64,000 nt of DNA from Fomitopsis serialis (GCF_022376445.1 NW_025955084.1:58962-122961); one strand, 5' to 3'. Positions 1-13,260 are shown, numbered from the stretch's first letter. Translations and numbers: made by a program. Notes: generated by a model not told the origin, from the letters alone.

Positions 1-1597
1 CTCGTCACCGCAGCACAAAACTGCCTCCGTCTTCGTATCTCACTGAAGACTGCCTGGACGTCGGAGTCGTCAGTGCCCAGCGACCGTCTGCCGAACAGAC
101 ACACATTGATACGTCGCAGCGTGCATGATGCGCACGAGATGCGCGATAAGGAAGGCAAGCGCATAAAGGCACTAAAGGTAGCCTTCGAGATGATTAGGAC
201 CAAACGCGAGGACGAGAAGGACGAGAAGGAGATGTTGGAAGAGGAGAAGGAGGAGGAGAGGAAGCGCCTCGCACTTCAGCAGGATGTCTACACCGTGGTG
301 AGTGCTTTTTGTGCGTGTCAAGGTTGGTACTCTTATTAGTTTAAGGTCTGGGCGAGTGCATCCCAGTTCCGCAACGAACTCAAGAAGAAGGCCAAGGTCG
401 TCGTCGACCAAATGTACGGCCTGCAAGGTTTGTCTCCTGAGCAGCGAAGCAGCGTTGCTGCATGGCTGCTTCGAACGCACTCGACGGATGTACTTGATGG
501 TGGTTCGCGCAATATCCCCAATTTCGTCTTCAGCGATATCAACCTTGTGTTCGACGGCGGCAAACACGGCAAGAAGTTAGACTTGAAGGTGAGTAAATAG
601 TGTACAGTTGAGAACAATCTGACTTGCACAACAGGCGACTACGTTCAACGAAGATGAGCCATTTCGCCACGAAGTGATTGCAGAGTTAATCTACCAGCAC
701 TGGGCCTTAGGAGCCCGAGCTGATGCTAACCTGCACGCGGCGATGGATGACTTCCGCAAGGTGCCGGACAACTTGATAGCTGTGGTCTGCAACACTGTGA
801 GTGATGTTCGCGTACATGTACTGTGTGATTAATCCCTGCACAGATTGACTCGGCTTTGACGGAGGTCGTCACTCATGGCATGGCAAATTTCTTCACTAAC
901 AAGCTGTTTGCTGCTAAGTAAGTGAGCTTAATCTATAATCTTAGTAGGGCGTGCTCCTGAAACTCAGCAGGTGGGATGGCTTGATGGCTATCCTCGAGAC
1001 GCTCAAGAACGAAGCACCGGAGCATTACAGGGAGACTAAGGCTATCATCTGGGCTCAGATATCGTGAGTGAGTGATTACGGTAGCTCAAATGCAGGTGCT
1101 CACAACAGTACCAGTGGTCGCCTGAAGGCTAACACGATAGACGAAGAGGATTCCGACGATACGAAGGGAACCAGCTTCCTCAAGTTTGATCGCTTGCGTG
1201 CAAAGGTTGGCAAGACGTCTCCTGTCCGAGAGAGGGCGAGAGCAACGTCCATCAGTACAACCCAGCCTGCAAGCTCGAAGTCAAGCTTGAAGAAGTCTGG
1301 AGGACTCGGCAAACCGTCGTCCTCGTCGTCCATGCCTGCCAGTGGCAAGGCAACAAAGTCGGTCCCTGTTAATGATCATGAAGTAGACGAGCTCGACAAG
1401 GAGGAAGGCGCCGGGAGTGTCGAGAGTCATGTGGCTCCGCATCCTTCTGGTGGCAATGTCACTGAGCCGAGTGATGAGCAGGAGCGAGAACAAGGCACCA
1501 AGGATCATGACAAGCAAGGTAAGTTAGTTAAGTTGTCGCAGCGAGGTCTGTGCTTTATGAACATCTTACAGCGCCGAGCGCCGAGGCAAACATTTGA
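1..1597 (+). CDS. DUF6532-like protein, 5' end outside window
   Basis: Reading is open from base 1, so the gene probably starts upstream; an in-frame ATG lies near 139. Seven exons join in frame through introns at 298-345, 589-634, 797-843, 918-970, 1064-1108 and 1519-1571, ending at TGA 1595-1597. The first exon encodes a Lys/Glu-rich helix. The next exons give a segment (FRNELKKKAK, MYGLQGLSPEQ, then LIAVVCNTIDSALTEV) that resembles the basidiomycete DUF6532 domain. The C-terminal third is Ser/Lys/Asp-rich and probably disordered. DUF6532 has no assigned function; such genes are often multicopy in agaricomycetes and may be of mobile-element origin. The family call rests on remembered pattern only. 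Confidence 0.6.
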
Positions 1598-2404
1598 ACG
1601 ACGGCGAGTTGTGAAGAGCGTACGACGTCATCCAAGGTAAGTGAGTTCACAGACAAGGTGCTATGGGCAGGATGGCTAACATTCGGTGTCAGGGAACTAT
1701 CTATCATCTGCAGTACTCACGAATTATCAACGAACCCTTGGAAGACAGAACGTGGCAGTCAGAAGAGTTGTTGTACAATTTGTACCATTCATGTATGCAC
1801 ACTCAAGCTGTGCTTGTACCCTCACCTTTCGTCTCTCTCTGTTTGTGTCGCGTTACTTCCCATTTTGTTGTTGTTGTAATGATTGTAACAATACCATGAT
1901 ATCCAACGCTGATTATGCATACCTGTGGCGAGTGACATTGGAGCACTGGAGAGCAATAAGTTCTGGAGCCCAATAAGTAACGAAGAGGCATATGAACTGG
2001 AGTGGATAAGTTACACAAGAGCAATTAAAAGCTGCCTTAATATGAAGTACGGAAGCATCGTAAACATGAACAGGTCGCAAGTCTTGAGTAAAACCAAAAG
2101 ACTAGAGATGTCTTTTAATACTTGAAAAGACCACTTAAGATTGGGACTTGTCTCAAGGCCCTTTTGTCCCTTAAGTGTTCTCCGGTACTTGTACAAGACC
2201 AGAAAGATATGTAGGTTTTTCCTGATGTGGCACAGTGCGAGCATGGTGCTTATGTCATGCCACTGAAGTAAATTGTACCTACATACATTATTGAGGCTCA
2301 GGCTGTACCTAACGCCAATACAATACCTGTTCAACTCAAGCTGTCGCAGTACAATGCAAGAATAATTTGATTATAAAAAAACGACATGAGCGAACTATAT
2401 GTAC
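1598..2404. other. Intergenic, no gene recognised
   Basis: No conserved reading frame is visible. The GTAAGT at 1636 and CAG at about 1691 could be a 3'UTR intron of the upstream gene, but nothing codes after it. Composition becomes AT-richer towards the satellite. Confidence 0.5.
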
Positions 2405-2812
2405 CATTATCCATACCATCATGCCATGACACGGCACGCCGTACCGTACCGCGCCGTGCCATGCCATGCCATACCGTGACACAACGCGCCGTGCCGTGCC
2501 ATACCGTGACATGACACGCCATGCCATGCCGTCCCACGCCATGCCGTGCCATGCCATGACACGCCGTACCGTGCCATACTGTACCGTACCGTGCCATGAC
2601 ACGCCACACCACGCCGTGCCGTGCCATGACACACCGTACCGTGACATGCCACACCACACCGTACCGTGACATGACGCGCCGTGCCATGCCATGACACGAC
2701 GCGATGTGCCGCGACACACTGTACCGCGACGCGACGCTACACACCGTACCGCGACGCGACGCGATGCACCATACCGCGACGCGACACCGTACCGCGACTC
2801 GCCACGGCGGCA
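2405..2812. repeat. Degenerate pentanucleotide satellite (RCCRT-like)
   Basis: About 400 bp consist almost entirely of five-base units such as GCCGT, GCCAT, ACCGT and GACAC. The units drift gradually, and become CGACG-rich in the last 120 bp. Long ORFs on both strands here (runs of RHGMAWHG-like residues) are by-products of the repeat and not genes. Confidence 0.9.
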
Positions 2813-2959
2813 GGGAGCCAAAGTTACCTTTTACGGTAAGTAGCAGCTCGGGCCTGCGGCGTGACATGTCCGTGACCGCACATGACACTGGACAATGGAA
2901 AACAAGCAACGTGGTTAGGACGATGGGTAGACGGAAATGGAAATCATTGTCACAGTGAC

Positions 2960-3135
2960 CAGAGATATTCTAAACATCCCTCACCATATCCCGGCCTGCG
3001 ATACTATGTGGGGGAAATTCAAAGTATTCCATCTCGGGATACTTACTTTGAGCATCCAGACTTTCCATATCTCCGATCACAATATCCCCGAACGGGATAT
3101 TCAAAATATTTAATTGGATATCCCGTACCATATCC
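2960..3135. repeat. Cluster of ATATCCCG / CGGGATAT motifs
   Basis: The octamer ATATCCCG or its complement recurs in both orientations, including an inverted pair flanking an AT-rich spacer at about 3093-3125. Dense inverted copies of a short CCCG-containing motif are typical of subterminal regions of hAT-like elements, so this may be a relic of one. No terminal repeats or target duplication could be defined. Confidence 0.4.
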
Positions 3136-3170
3136 CGTGTTCAGATACCATGTCAGGTTTGTTGTACCCT

Positions 3171-3841
3171 TTCCATCTCATCCACAAGTACTCAGCATCA
3201 CACATAAGTCCTATCAACCCACAATGGGACAATAGTGTTATCTAATATTTTGCTCATTTTCCGGCCAGTTATGCAACACATATACATTATTACATGCATA
3301 TGGAACATATCTGAGGCACAAAAAGTTACTTTGACATCTTCAGAGGCACATGTGGATTTTTTTATTTTGCATTTTCTGGACCAGCCAGCCACTCTAGCTA
3401 CCCAATACTGATAGTGTATACTCTCTGAATGAAGGGCTATCAAATCAGTATACTAAGTGCACTGCAAATTGTTACTAACTAGGGCTATAGGGCAGCCTAT
3501 AAGTGTGAGCACTAGCAGCAGTGAGCTGCCTGGCTGCCAGTCACATGATATGCTCACCAGTTGCCATATTGGGTGCCACTTGAAGTGTTTCTTGGGCCCT
3601 CACCCCAGGACAAAGCACTGAGCCACAGCATTTGTTTGGTGGTGTTGGTGCAAGTCACATCATCTGGGAGTCTGAAATTTTTGAACTCCACTAACTGACC
3701 AGAACAAATGTTGACTATACATGGTAAGCTGGGGGCAAATGAGTGTACCTGTGGGAAACAACTGCTGCATTGGGTGCCACTGGAAGTGTTTCAGGCCCAT
3801 CCATCATAAGAATGATACCTTCATACCTCAGGGATCGTAAT
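3171..3841. repeat. Repeat family copy A (internally deleted)
   Basis: Bases 3171-3275 match 13834-13940 closely, and 3285-3841 match about 15040-15590 closely. Copy A is therefore copy D with about 1.1 kb removed. It ends at the same border (CCTCAGGGATCGTAA) as copies B and D, after which the sequences differ. No protein-coding potential is seen. Confidence 0.8.
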
Positions 3842-6800
3842 CCTGGACTTCTGTCTTCTTGCAAAAAGCCCTCATCACACAGCCCATTCCCTCACTTGCA
3901 TGACTTTGCAGCTCCACCAAGTTCCACACATACACAAACTATGTGCTCTGATATGGTGTGTGAGGCCCACTTGAGCACTGGAACCTCCCAAAGCTCACCT
4001 TGTCCCATGGTGCTCTGCCACAGTGGAGCTGCAATGCCATCAAACAGCTAGCTACTGCAGACTGAAGCCAAGTTCCCCTTCCAGTTACATTCCAATCACC
4101 AGCAGGCAATGTATAGCTCTCAATGTGCACACCATCTGGGCTGCATATAAAAAATGCGCAATTTATGCTTGGTATGTATAGGCTCAAGTGGTGATGCTAC
4201 CAGGACACATGGAATGTGTTGCATTGTGCAGGAGAAATCTTCCCATCAGCAAACATTGTGTTGCCTGTTGAAGTGGCTCCTGTACACATTGGGCACATGA
4301 TGGACAAAGCTACCACATCAGAGACAACACTTGAAATACTGGAGCACTTCTGGCTCAATGACATGTGGGACCAAGAGATCCATGATGCACTCTTCTTGCA
4401 GTACAACTAGTTATGGTTTACTGTACACAAATACAATGTTTTAGTTCTTGCATTTCTGAAACCCCTGCAGAAAGAGATGTAGTAACTGGGGACAGTTGCA
4501 ATTTCTTGGTGCCAACCAGATGTCCTGAGCAAAAGGTGTTTGGCTCAAGGAACAGGCAGAAAAGCCTGTAATTGAGAGGTTAGCTAGTATTGCTTCAGAC
4601 ATACTCAGAGTGAGGAATGCACAGCCTATGCAGTGCCCTGAATCTGGATCTTGGCTCATAGTTTGGAGAAATGAAAATGTGACCTCGATCAAGCTTTGAG
4701 TACAATACAGATGATTCAGAGCTGTTGATGACCAGGACAAGCCCCCTTCAGCAGGATGCAATTCACGGCATCAAGCTGTGGGTTGCAAAGGAAGTACAGC
4801 CTTGGATGATATTGAGCTCCCTGCAGTTAGTCCTAGACGGTGGACATACATTAGGCATCCTCTGCAGTGACGGACACATGCAATTCAAGATCCCAGATCT
4901 TGTGACATCAATCTGTATCAATCTGCCATGCAATATGTACATGTCTGATGGGGAGGTGAAAAATACAAATGTTGACATCATAGAGTTGGAGGTGTGTGTT
5001 CGTGAGACTAGGGAAAATGTGTTTGAGAAGGTGGGAAATTGTTCATTGGGGCCTGATAGCTCATGTTCACATGTCACAGGTCAAGAACAATTGCACTGAG
5101 GAATTGGAAGACAGTCAAAAAGTGTACCAAAAAGCCATTTGGATCATTATCAACATCAATGATCAACATCAATGAGAGTGCCTGCACTGCTTCGGTGGTA
5201 CCAAACTTCAAGAACATGGCCAAGAGTCTGCTGGGCTACAATTTTATCCCCTCACCAGGCGATGAAAGTCACATCCTCTTCAGTGGCATCTTGCATGGGC
5301 TTGAAATCTTGCTCAGAAAGGTCTCTGCTGAGCTGTATCTTTTCCACAGGGATGATGACCTTGACAAGCTTCACAAGGGGGTCCATAACCATTGAGGCCC
5401 AGAAGAGTATATTAGGAAGGGGCTCAGTGTGGTGAATCCCAAGCCCCCTGTTTGCATCTCATTGCTAACATATGTTAATTAGTGTCTGCTGCCCAAGTAT
5501 GATGGGCAGGATGAGCTGGACAGGGCTACTTTTTTTCCCTAGGTGGCAGAATGCAATGCATGCTGCTCACAAGGTCACCATTTCTGCAGGGGCTTACACT
5601 GCTGGCATGTTCCATGGCATGAGCTTTGAAGAATGGCAGAAGTTGTCCGAGCGCCCCACCCTCAATGTTCTCCATCAGGTGGAAGATCCCCTTCCTGAAA
5701 TAGTTGAAGCCATTTGTCAAGGTGCGCAGCTCACTGCTGAGGCTCACCATTGCCAGTGGCATCTCAGGGGCAGCCAGATGTTCCAAAGAGCTCTGAGCTC
5801 ATTGATGTGGATGAGAACAATGCATTTAACTGGGAGAAGGAGGACACTCAGAGGCATAAGCAAGCAAAACCTGCTGAACCTTCTATCCATGACAATGCAA
5901 AGAGACATTGCCTGGACGCCTTCTGGAATTCATGTGGTCCACCTCCCTCCCCACCTCGCCCTATGAATGTGCCTTTGTCTGACATTGAAGATGAAGATGA
6001 GTCAGTTGAGAAGTTGGATGAAGCCGATGAAGAATACATAGAGGGTGCACACCCTTTGTCCCGTTTGACAGGCAAGCAGACTGTGATGGCAAAGGGTAAG
6101 AGGCCGCAGAGGGTTAAGCGGAAGGGCAAGCCTTGGGTCGTGAAATCTGCTCATTTTTGTCTTCCCTCTGTGCTGTTGTATTTGCTCATTGCTGGGACAA
6201 TTTCTGTTGTGTTGCTCTGTTGTGTTGTTGCTGTTGGCACCATCATCAATGTGTTTCTTGTGTATACCACTGGGATCAAGTACAGTGCATCTGTCCACAC
6301 AGACTAGCATCTTGTCAAGTTAACCTAAGTCGTCTTTGCACTCACTTGTGATGAACACCCTTGTTGTTATGTGAAGCTGGGTGAGTGGAACACTACAAGC
6401 CACGAGCTTGACAAGGCTACTAACTTTGAGGAGGAGTTCTGTTCTTAGACCTAGGAAGGATGCAAGTCCCTTCGTCCTAGTCGAGTTGCGAAGCGGTAGC
6501 AGTATGAGAAAGCTAGTGTTGATTGCTAACCAGGTCGAACTGAAGAGTCCAACCCCTACTGTACAGGTATATATACAAGTGAAAGAGTCTGAGTCAGAGC
6601 ATACAGTAAGCATGAGTCAGGATGTGTCATCACTGATGAAGGAAGTGGTAATCATGACAAAGAAATGAGTCAGCAAGAGTCAGCTATCACATGATAGTCC
6701 GGGTGCAGTATAGTACATAACCGGTCCTCTTGCACGTGAGGTGGTTAGAGATACAAAGTAAAAGGAAATGAAATGTACGTAATGTGGTGCCTTGTAACAC

Positions 6801-6990
6801 TTGTGCACCAATGGCTCTGCTTCCGTGAAGTAGCCTGCTATGGCTCAGAACATTGCTTCCTTGATGATGCAGCATGCATTCTCCTTGTTTGCTAATGGGA
6901 TGATTTAGGTGGTTTAAATCACCTGAACGTACCGCAAAGCTGCGTTGGACTGAGGAGGTGGTAAGGGACAAGAGTGCAGCGGGGATCCAC
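3842..6990. repeat. CpG-poor tract with decayed ORFs
   Basis: This segment has very few CpG dinucleotides and many TG/CA. It carries short plus-strand open stretches at 4216-4410, 4725-5099, 5063-5435, 5472-5966 and 5750-6307 that may be pieces of one old gene. The last has an acidic Ser/Glu segment followed by a Lys/Arg-rich segment and a Leu/Val/Cys-rich tail. I do not recognise the protein. The abundant stops and composition suggest an old mobile element or a silenced gene. Confidence 0.5.
4216..4410 (+). pseudogene. Relic resembling the C-terminus of basidiomycete transposon ORFs
   Basis: The 64-residue stretch contains ILEHFWLNDMWDQEIHDAL near its end. This loosely recalls the recurring F-x-LN-x-(F/W)-x-D-(K/Q)-E motif seen near the C-termini of many dispersed, transposon-associated basidiomycete proteins. 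There is no intact gene around it and CpG is depleted. Low-confidence call made from memory of motif shape. Confidence 0.25.
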
Positions 6991-6994
6991 AGCA

Positions 6995-9545
6995 TGAACC
7001 TTTCAGCTTATATGCCTCATCAGGTCCCTTTGATGTTGTTTAGTCATGTTTACCTATAATAACACAACCTGCACAATGCCCCTGCATCACTTACCATGAT
7101 CAGTACAGCCTGCATTCCAGAATTCTATGTCATGCCATTTAACAAGAGACCTGCCATGCAGAGTCAATATTATGAGAATGCTCAGCATGTGCAAGGGCAA
7201 CAGGTATTCACTGATTGGTGATTACATTCCACCCAATGATTTTGGAAGAGAAGCCAATTGCAAGATAGAGCTAGCAGTATAAAGTGAGTAGCATCATACA
7301 GACTTCCTTGTTGGATATGCATTTTCTGAGCCCATACTCAGCAAGTGAAATCAGACTTTCCATTTTCAGAAGGTCAGCTACCACAGACAGCAGGTGTCAG
7401 ATGCACTTGGTAAGTGTTGCAGGGAATACAAACAATCTGAAAAGAACCAATGTGTGTAGAGGCATATTGCATTTTTCTGCTTTGTGAATGGTGCCATAAT
7501 TTTATGATCATATGAAAAGCCACATGTACAGACTCTATGACATCATATATTTGACTGGAAATATTTCCAAATTTGCTCACATTTATGGGAGGCCACAGCA
7601 CAGCAAAGGCAGTGTCATTGATGAGCTTGTGGCTGGGATTCAAAGTCAGCCCCAAAACTTGGCAGCCTGCCTGATCAGGGCAGGAAAGGGCCTGCTGCAA
7701 CAAATAGAACAGCCCAGAGTCCTGTTTGGAGTTGCCAGCCCCTGAGAATGCCAGGTGATACTGACCAAGGACATGCATTTCAGGATACTCACTGAAAGAG
7801 TTGCTAATATCAGGCTGTACATGGGAAACTCTGCCTCACTACAAGTGTTCTTCCATATGACAGCCTCAATAGTCAATACAATATGAACCCATTGTGCTAT
7901 CTCATTTTTATTTTTATTTTCCTGCTATTTGTTAAGTACTTCAGAGGCCATTCATGACCAACTTCCCAAATGGGCAGGGGACTAACCATATATGGCAATC
8001 TTATATGTCTGCTTCATAGACCCCATCATACCTGTGGAGCTCTGCAGTAAGTATGCACACAAAGATCTACTCATATGCCTCAGTATCACTTGCCAAAATT
8101 AGCACTGTGAGACAGAAGAGGAATACCTAATCAGGACACCCCTGCCAGTATCTATGGAGCATGCCATGGAGAGGCAATATTTTCAGCTTTTTGTGCATTT
8201 AATGGGGCTCTAGTAAGAGCTCAGTTAGTGTGGCTTGAAGCCATCAAAAAACTTGGCATGGAGAGCTGAGACTGAAAGATTACTTTGAAAGGGAATCTTT
8301 GTCAGCATACCAGCCAATGGGAGTGCTTCAAAATCCCTTTTGAGTGACCGGAGTCATCGACAGGCCAGAATTCTGGCGTGTCAATGACTCCACTTTGGCA
8401 ACGGGCTAAGCAATGTAAGTGAGGACTGTTACTGTGCTCAAGAGGGCTTGTATAGACTCAGAAGCAAGCGGGAAATCAGAGAATATTGGAAATGGCCCAG
8501 GCAGTGTGATTGAAGCTGTCTATGCCATCATTTTGACATCAGATAAGAAACCATCCTCAATAACCTGGTAAGGTGTTTGCTATGGCCCCAGTGAGCTTAT
8601 ATAAGCCTGCTACTTCACTCTTGGGACTGCTCATGTACTGGACAACCCTATGAGATGGTAGTGTAAGTACACATTCAGGTATGTATCCCTAGATTGTGTC
8701 TGTGAGCAAGACAAAGCCAGCAGTGGATGCATAGTTACCATATGGAGTATGTGACCTTCCCAAAGAGGAATCATACACAAACAGGGGCATGTAGGGCTCA
8801 GTAAAATGCAGAAACTCTATGAAATATACAGACACATCAAAGACAAGTGTATGATTGCTTTGAGCTGTATTAGTGATCATTACATGGTGTCCATGAGAAC
8901 AATATGGCACAGGATGGCCAGATTACCCATCATAGCCCTTGTTACCTGTATTACAGAAGCTACTGAGCTGTACACACTGTCTAAACCACACATATACATT
9001 AAAGTGTACACATAGACCATATTTGAGTCATACACAGGTACTTTGAATCTTCAGAAGCACATGTGCATTTTTTATTTTGCATTTCCTGGCCCGACCAGCC
9101 ACTGTATGCACTCAATAAAATTCCTGTATACTCTCTGAATGAAGGGCTATACTATGTATACTATGACTTGTTAATGGCTGAGACTATATAGGCCCTACAG
9201 TGTGTGAGCACTTGCAGCAGTGGGCCACCGAGTTGGCAGTCACATGATATGTTCACCAGTTTCCTTATTGAGGGAACTGCTAAGGTATTTCATGGCCCTC
9301 ATATCCATAACAGAGTGATTGGCCACTGCATTTGTTTGTATCTGTTGGTCCAAGTTGCGTTGTCTGGGAGTCTGAAATCTCAGACTCAGATAAGCAGCCC
9401 ATACTAACGGTTACTTATCTCTGCTTATCTGGGTGGCTGCAAGTCACGTGCACTGTGGGAACAAACTGCCATTCCGGAGGAATCACTAACGTGTTTCATG
9501 GTGGTCCATCATAAGAACAATACCTTTGTACCTCAGGGATTGTAA
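6995..9545. repeat. Repeat family copy B
   Basis: About 2.55 kb. Bases 7090-8440 align with about 11500-12880 (copy C), and 8200-9545 align with about 14225-15590 (copy D). The shared 3' border is CCTCAGGGATTGTAA near 9544. Bases 6985-8347 contain no CpG at all by eye. A decayed palindrome lies at about 8350-8392, at the position of the perfect hairpin of copy C. No intact protein is encoded. Confidence 0.8.
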
Positions 9546-11400
9546 CTGTCTCAATCCTCAAACATCAAACATTTGGGCTCCCATTTTAAGCAGATCACTC
9601 CAAGATATCATAGCTCAGTACCCAATGTGGTACTGTATCTTGAAAGCTGACTGGCAGCCTTGTGACACCTGTCATTATGATGATATTGACTTCATATGAC
9701 CTGACAGTACTTCAGGATGGCATCACTGAGGCCTTCCAATTTATTGGGAATTTATAATCTTTCTTTGGGCCCAAAACAGTAGGTTTTGTCCTCAGAATGA
9801 ATATTCTGCGCATTCTTGACCGCTTTTTTGCAGTCACATGATCAATGACGTGTGGTCGCAGCACTGCAGCGATAAAACACCACTGTGAGTCCTGCGACCC
9901 CACATCATGGATCATGTGTGAGATCTACTGGGTTCAGTCCATTTTACCTATAACATGGAATTGACCCAGTATTGCCATTTGATCTTACAGGAGCTACATT
10001 CATGGTTTCAGGTTATTGTGCAACTCTGAGTGCCACAGAATTATTGACACACTCAGGATAAGACAATTAGAGAAGTGACCTGAAGACATAGCTAGAGCAG
10101 CAGCAGCTATCAAAAATCTAGACTTAGATCCAAGACACAATTTGAGTGTTGTCCCAAGCATACTATATTGGGTCACAATCTCAGTGACCTTAGCACTTGA
10201 CAAGCCCTCCTCACTTTGTGTGGGCTTTAATGTCCTTAAGTCTTGTACATAGCTATGTTAAGAGACCTCAAGATGAAAATCTCAGAAAGAATATGCAGTC
10301 CTTGAGTGGAGCTCAGTACTCAATCTTCTCACTTGCTGGGGAGAGGGCCATGGCTGGCAGTACGATCCCATTGGTTTAGACACATTGAGGTGTGAAGAAT
10401 TCAGTATTTCCCATTTTCACTGTCTAGTTGCTGCCTGGCAGCCCAAATACTCTATGCATCCTGGTTATCTACATTGTTGATTTCAGTGCTCCATCATGAG
10501 CAATATTACAATTGAGCAAGTAAGCCACCATGTGTTGTGTGTCATTGCTATATTCATAGGAAACTGTCTGTGAAGAGCACATACTTACACTGAGACTTGC
10601 ACATGGAATCATTATTGCCTTTGCTCAGTATTCCAGTAATGCCTACTCAATGGTCATGGTATCCAGTCATAATTCTCATGAACACAAAGGTTTTCAACCT
10701 TTGTGAGATAACTTTTGGTTTCATCTGCTGGCTGACACTTCCTTCTTTTGTATGCATGCACAATTCACCACCATATTGCTCTTGTTCAACCACCCTCTCA
10801 ATATATACAGATTCTCTACTGTTTATTTGGAATGGCAGGTACTCCACCAGATATTACCACAATGCACCATGTGTAATAATACCTGCTTCTTGGACCCTCC
10901 CATGATATATACAACACTGTTAAAATGGCACACGTGTTCACTCCTGGGTCTATGGTGTTATTGTGTGACTTTCCATATACCATCAAAGAATCCAGCATGA
11001 GTAGCTGACATTTTATGCTAACATGTGAAGGGAAATGTTGCTGCCAATGAGAGTGATCCAAAGTCACTTATTATTGACTCGAGATCTAGAAAAGGACAGT
11101 CAGATATTTGCCTAGAAGTCCACTATAAGTATGGTCTGTTGCTGGTTGCCTAGTGGCAGTCTGAGTGACAGTAGACATTGTACAAATAGACATCATCAAT
11201 ACATGGTACAATCATTCCCTGCCAATTATATCACCCAAGGCTCATTGCGTAACTTGAACAATAGGACCTGGTAACACATCAGCCTATAATATGATGGTAG
11301 AGGTTAGATATGCTCCAAGCAATTATCATATGAGGGAATAGAGTTGATGTCATCTCATTCTCCACCATTTGTCCAGCACTGCAGCAACTATGAAGGGCTG
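9546..11400. other. CpG-poor, no gene recognised
   Basis: Composition is like the flanking repeats (few CpG, many TG/CA). I found no ORF with recognisable similarity and no clear match to copies A-D apart from the general composition. Confidence 0.5.
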
Positions 11401-12880
11401 GGATGTATGGTAAGTCTGCATGTCTAGTTTCTCACCTCATGACACTGGTAGTGTATACAGTTCTCTAGTAAGAGTAGCAAGTGCACAGTACAGTGTCTCT
11501 GTGTCACTTCTAGGATCAGTACAGTGTGAACAAATTCTGGAACCCATATTTGTGATGGCTATGCCATTATACAAGGGACATGCAAAGCAAAGTCAATGTT
11601 ATGAGTGTTTCCAGCATTTAATGGTACCTTTGTGCTGCAGGTATTCATTGTTGAGTGATCATGGTCCACATAAGGGGCTGAGAAGCCAATTACTAGTTAC
11701 AGCAAGTAGTACAAGGTGGGAATCATATATAACATTTCCTTGTTTTGTCTGCATTTTCTGAGCCCAGACTCAACAACTAATTCAAACTTTCCAGGTCAGC
11801 TACTACATAGTATTCACACAATTCATAGGTAATTGGTAAGCATCACAGGAAACACAAACAATGTCAAAGAATGAGTGTGAGGCATGTGCTTTTTATTGTT
11901 CTTTGTTGGATGGTGCTATATTAATATGAAAGTATGGGAAGGCATACTATGTACAGACTCTATGACACATTATATGTGACTGAGAATATACCCAATCGGT
12001 TTTTTCTTTACATTTTTGGGAGGCCACAGCACAGCAAATACATGTCACTGATGGGCTTGTGGCTGGCATTCAAGCTCAACTCCAGAGTTTGGCAGCCTGT
12101 CTGTTCAGGGCCTGTTGAACTGTTGAACAAAACACAACAGCTTAGGATCCTGTTAGGAGTTGCCAGTTCCTGACAATTCCAGGTGATACTGGTGGTTACA
12201 AGATATACAAAGACTCACTGAAAGAGTGGCTTATATCAGGCCATGCATGGGAAACTCTGCACTATCATAGGTTTTTTGCCACATGTGAGCCTCAATAGTG
12301 AGCACAATATGAATGTATAGTACTCCTGGATTTTTCTCTGATTTTCCTGCTATTTATCCAGTACTGCAGAGGCCATCAATGGCCAACTTCCTAAATGGGC
12401 AGGAGACTAACCATATATGGCAGGTTTCCATGTCTGCCTCAAAGACTCCCCTCATACCTGTGGAGCTCTCTAGTAAACATGCTTACCAAGATCTGCTCAT
12501 ATGCCTCAGTATCACTTCTCATGGTCAGTACTCTCAAAGATACCTAATATGGACACCCCATCAGTATCCATGAAGCATCCCATGGAGAAGGAATATTTGG
12601 GTATTTATTTGAGTATTTTTGCGCATTTAATGGGGCTCTAGTAAGAGCTGAGTTAGTGTGGCTGAGAGCCATCAAAAAACTCGGCATGAAGAGCTGAGAT
12701 TGAAAGATTACTTTAAAAGGGAATATTTGTCAGCATCCCAGCCAATGGGACTGTTCCAAAATCCCTTTTGAATGACCGGAGTCGTCGACAGGCCGGGAAT
12801 TCCGGCCTGTCGACGACTCCGCTTCGGCAATGCACGCTTATTTGCGCGCTTAGTAAGTGATGTAAGTGTGCACTGTTTCT
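11400..12880. repeat. Repeat family copy C (5' part)
   Basis: Aligns with 7090-8440 of copy B over most of its length, including the block at 11934-12250 that matches 7512-7830. Similarity fades after about 12880, so the 3' half present in B and D is missing. It contains the best-preserved hairpin of the family at 12778-12820. Confidence 0.75.
12778..12820. repeat. Perfect 19-bp inverted repeat, 5-nt loop
   Basis: The arms are GGAGTCGTCGACAGGCCGG and its exact reverse complement, separated by GAATT. The hairpin and the 60 bp after it hold a dozen or more CpG, while the repeat on its left has almost none. Copy B has a decayed version (about 8350-8392). A related palindrome with paired changes is at 13747-13776. 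Confidence 0.95.
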
Positions 12881-13260
12881 GCAGCAAAACTGACTTGTTT
12901 GGGGCTCAAGAAAGTCCCAGAAAATCGGATAATGTTCTAGAAGATCTGTGGAATATCCCTAAGCATATTAAAAATAGAGAGAACCTCAATACATGGTCAT
13001 TCAGTAGTGGGAAGTCAACACAGGCATGTTATGACAATATTTCCCCATTCATAGCAGTGCTGTGCACATTCCAGACACACTCATGCTGTATGGACTATGT
13101 GCATGGTCTATACAGGTCATATCAAATGTGTTTCAGAGACAACAACCTATTCATATTTGGAATCACTTTGCAATTGTCCACAGAGGTTCTCTTTTCTGGA
13201 TTATGAATATATAGGCAAGGCATGCTGGTTATAGACTCTGAGGACTCTATACAGAATCAA
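12881..13260. other. Spacer between repeat copies C and D
   Basis: About 380 bp of CpG-poor sequence without a gene; an open stretch at 12772-13206 runs through from the repeat but resembles nothing known. Confidence 0.4.

Noticed and set aside
2331..2909. Long ORFs on both strands rich in RHGMAWHG or similar residues
   Set aside because: They arise from the pentanucleotide satellite; no natural protein composition and no splice context.
12778..12874. Helitron 3' end (hairpin followed by CTTAG-T)
   Set aside because: The CTRR-like CTTAG lies over 30 bp beyond the hairpin instead of about 10, and no Rep/helicase or 5' TC end was found.
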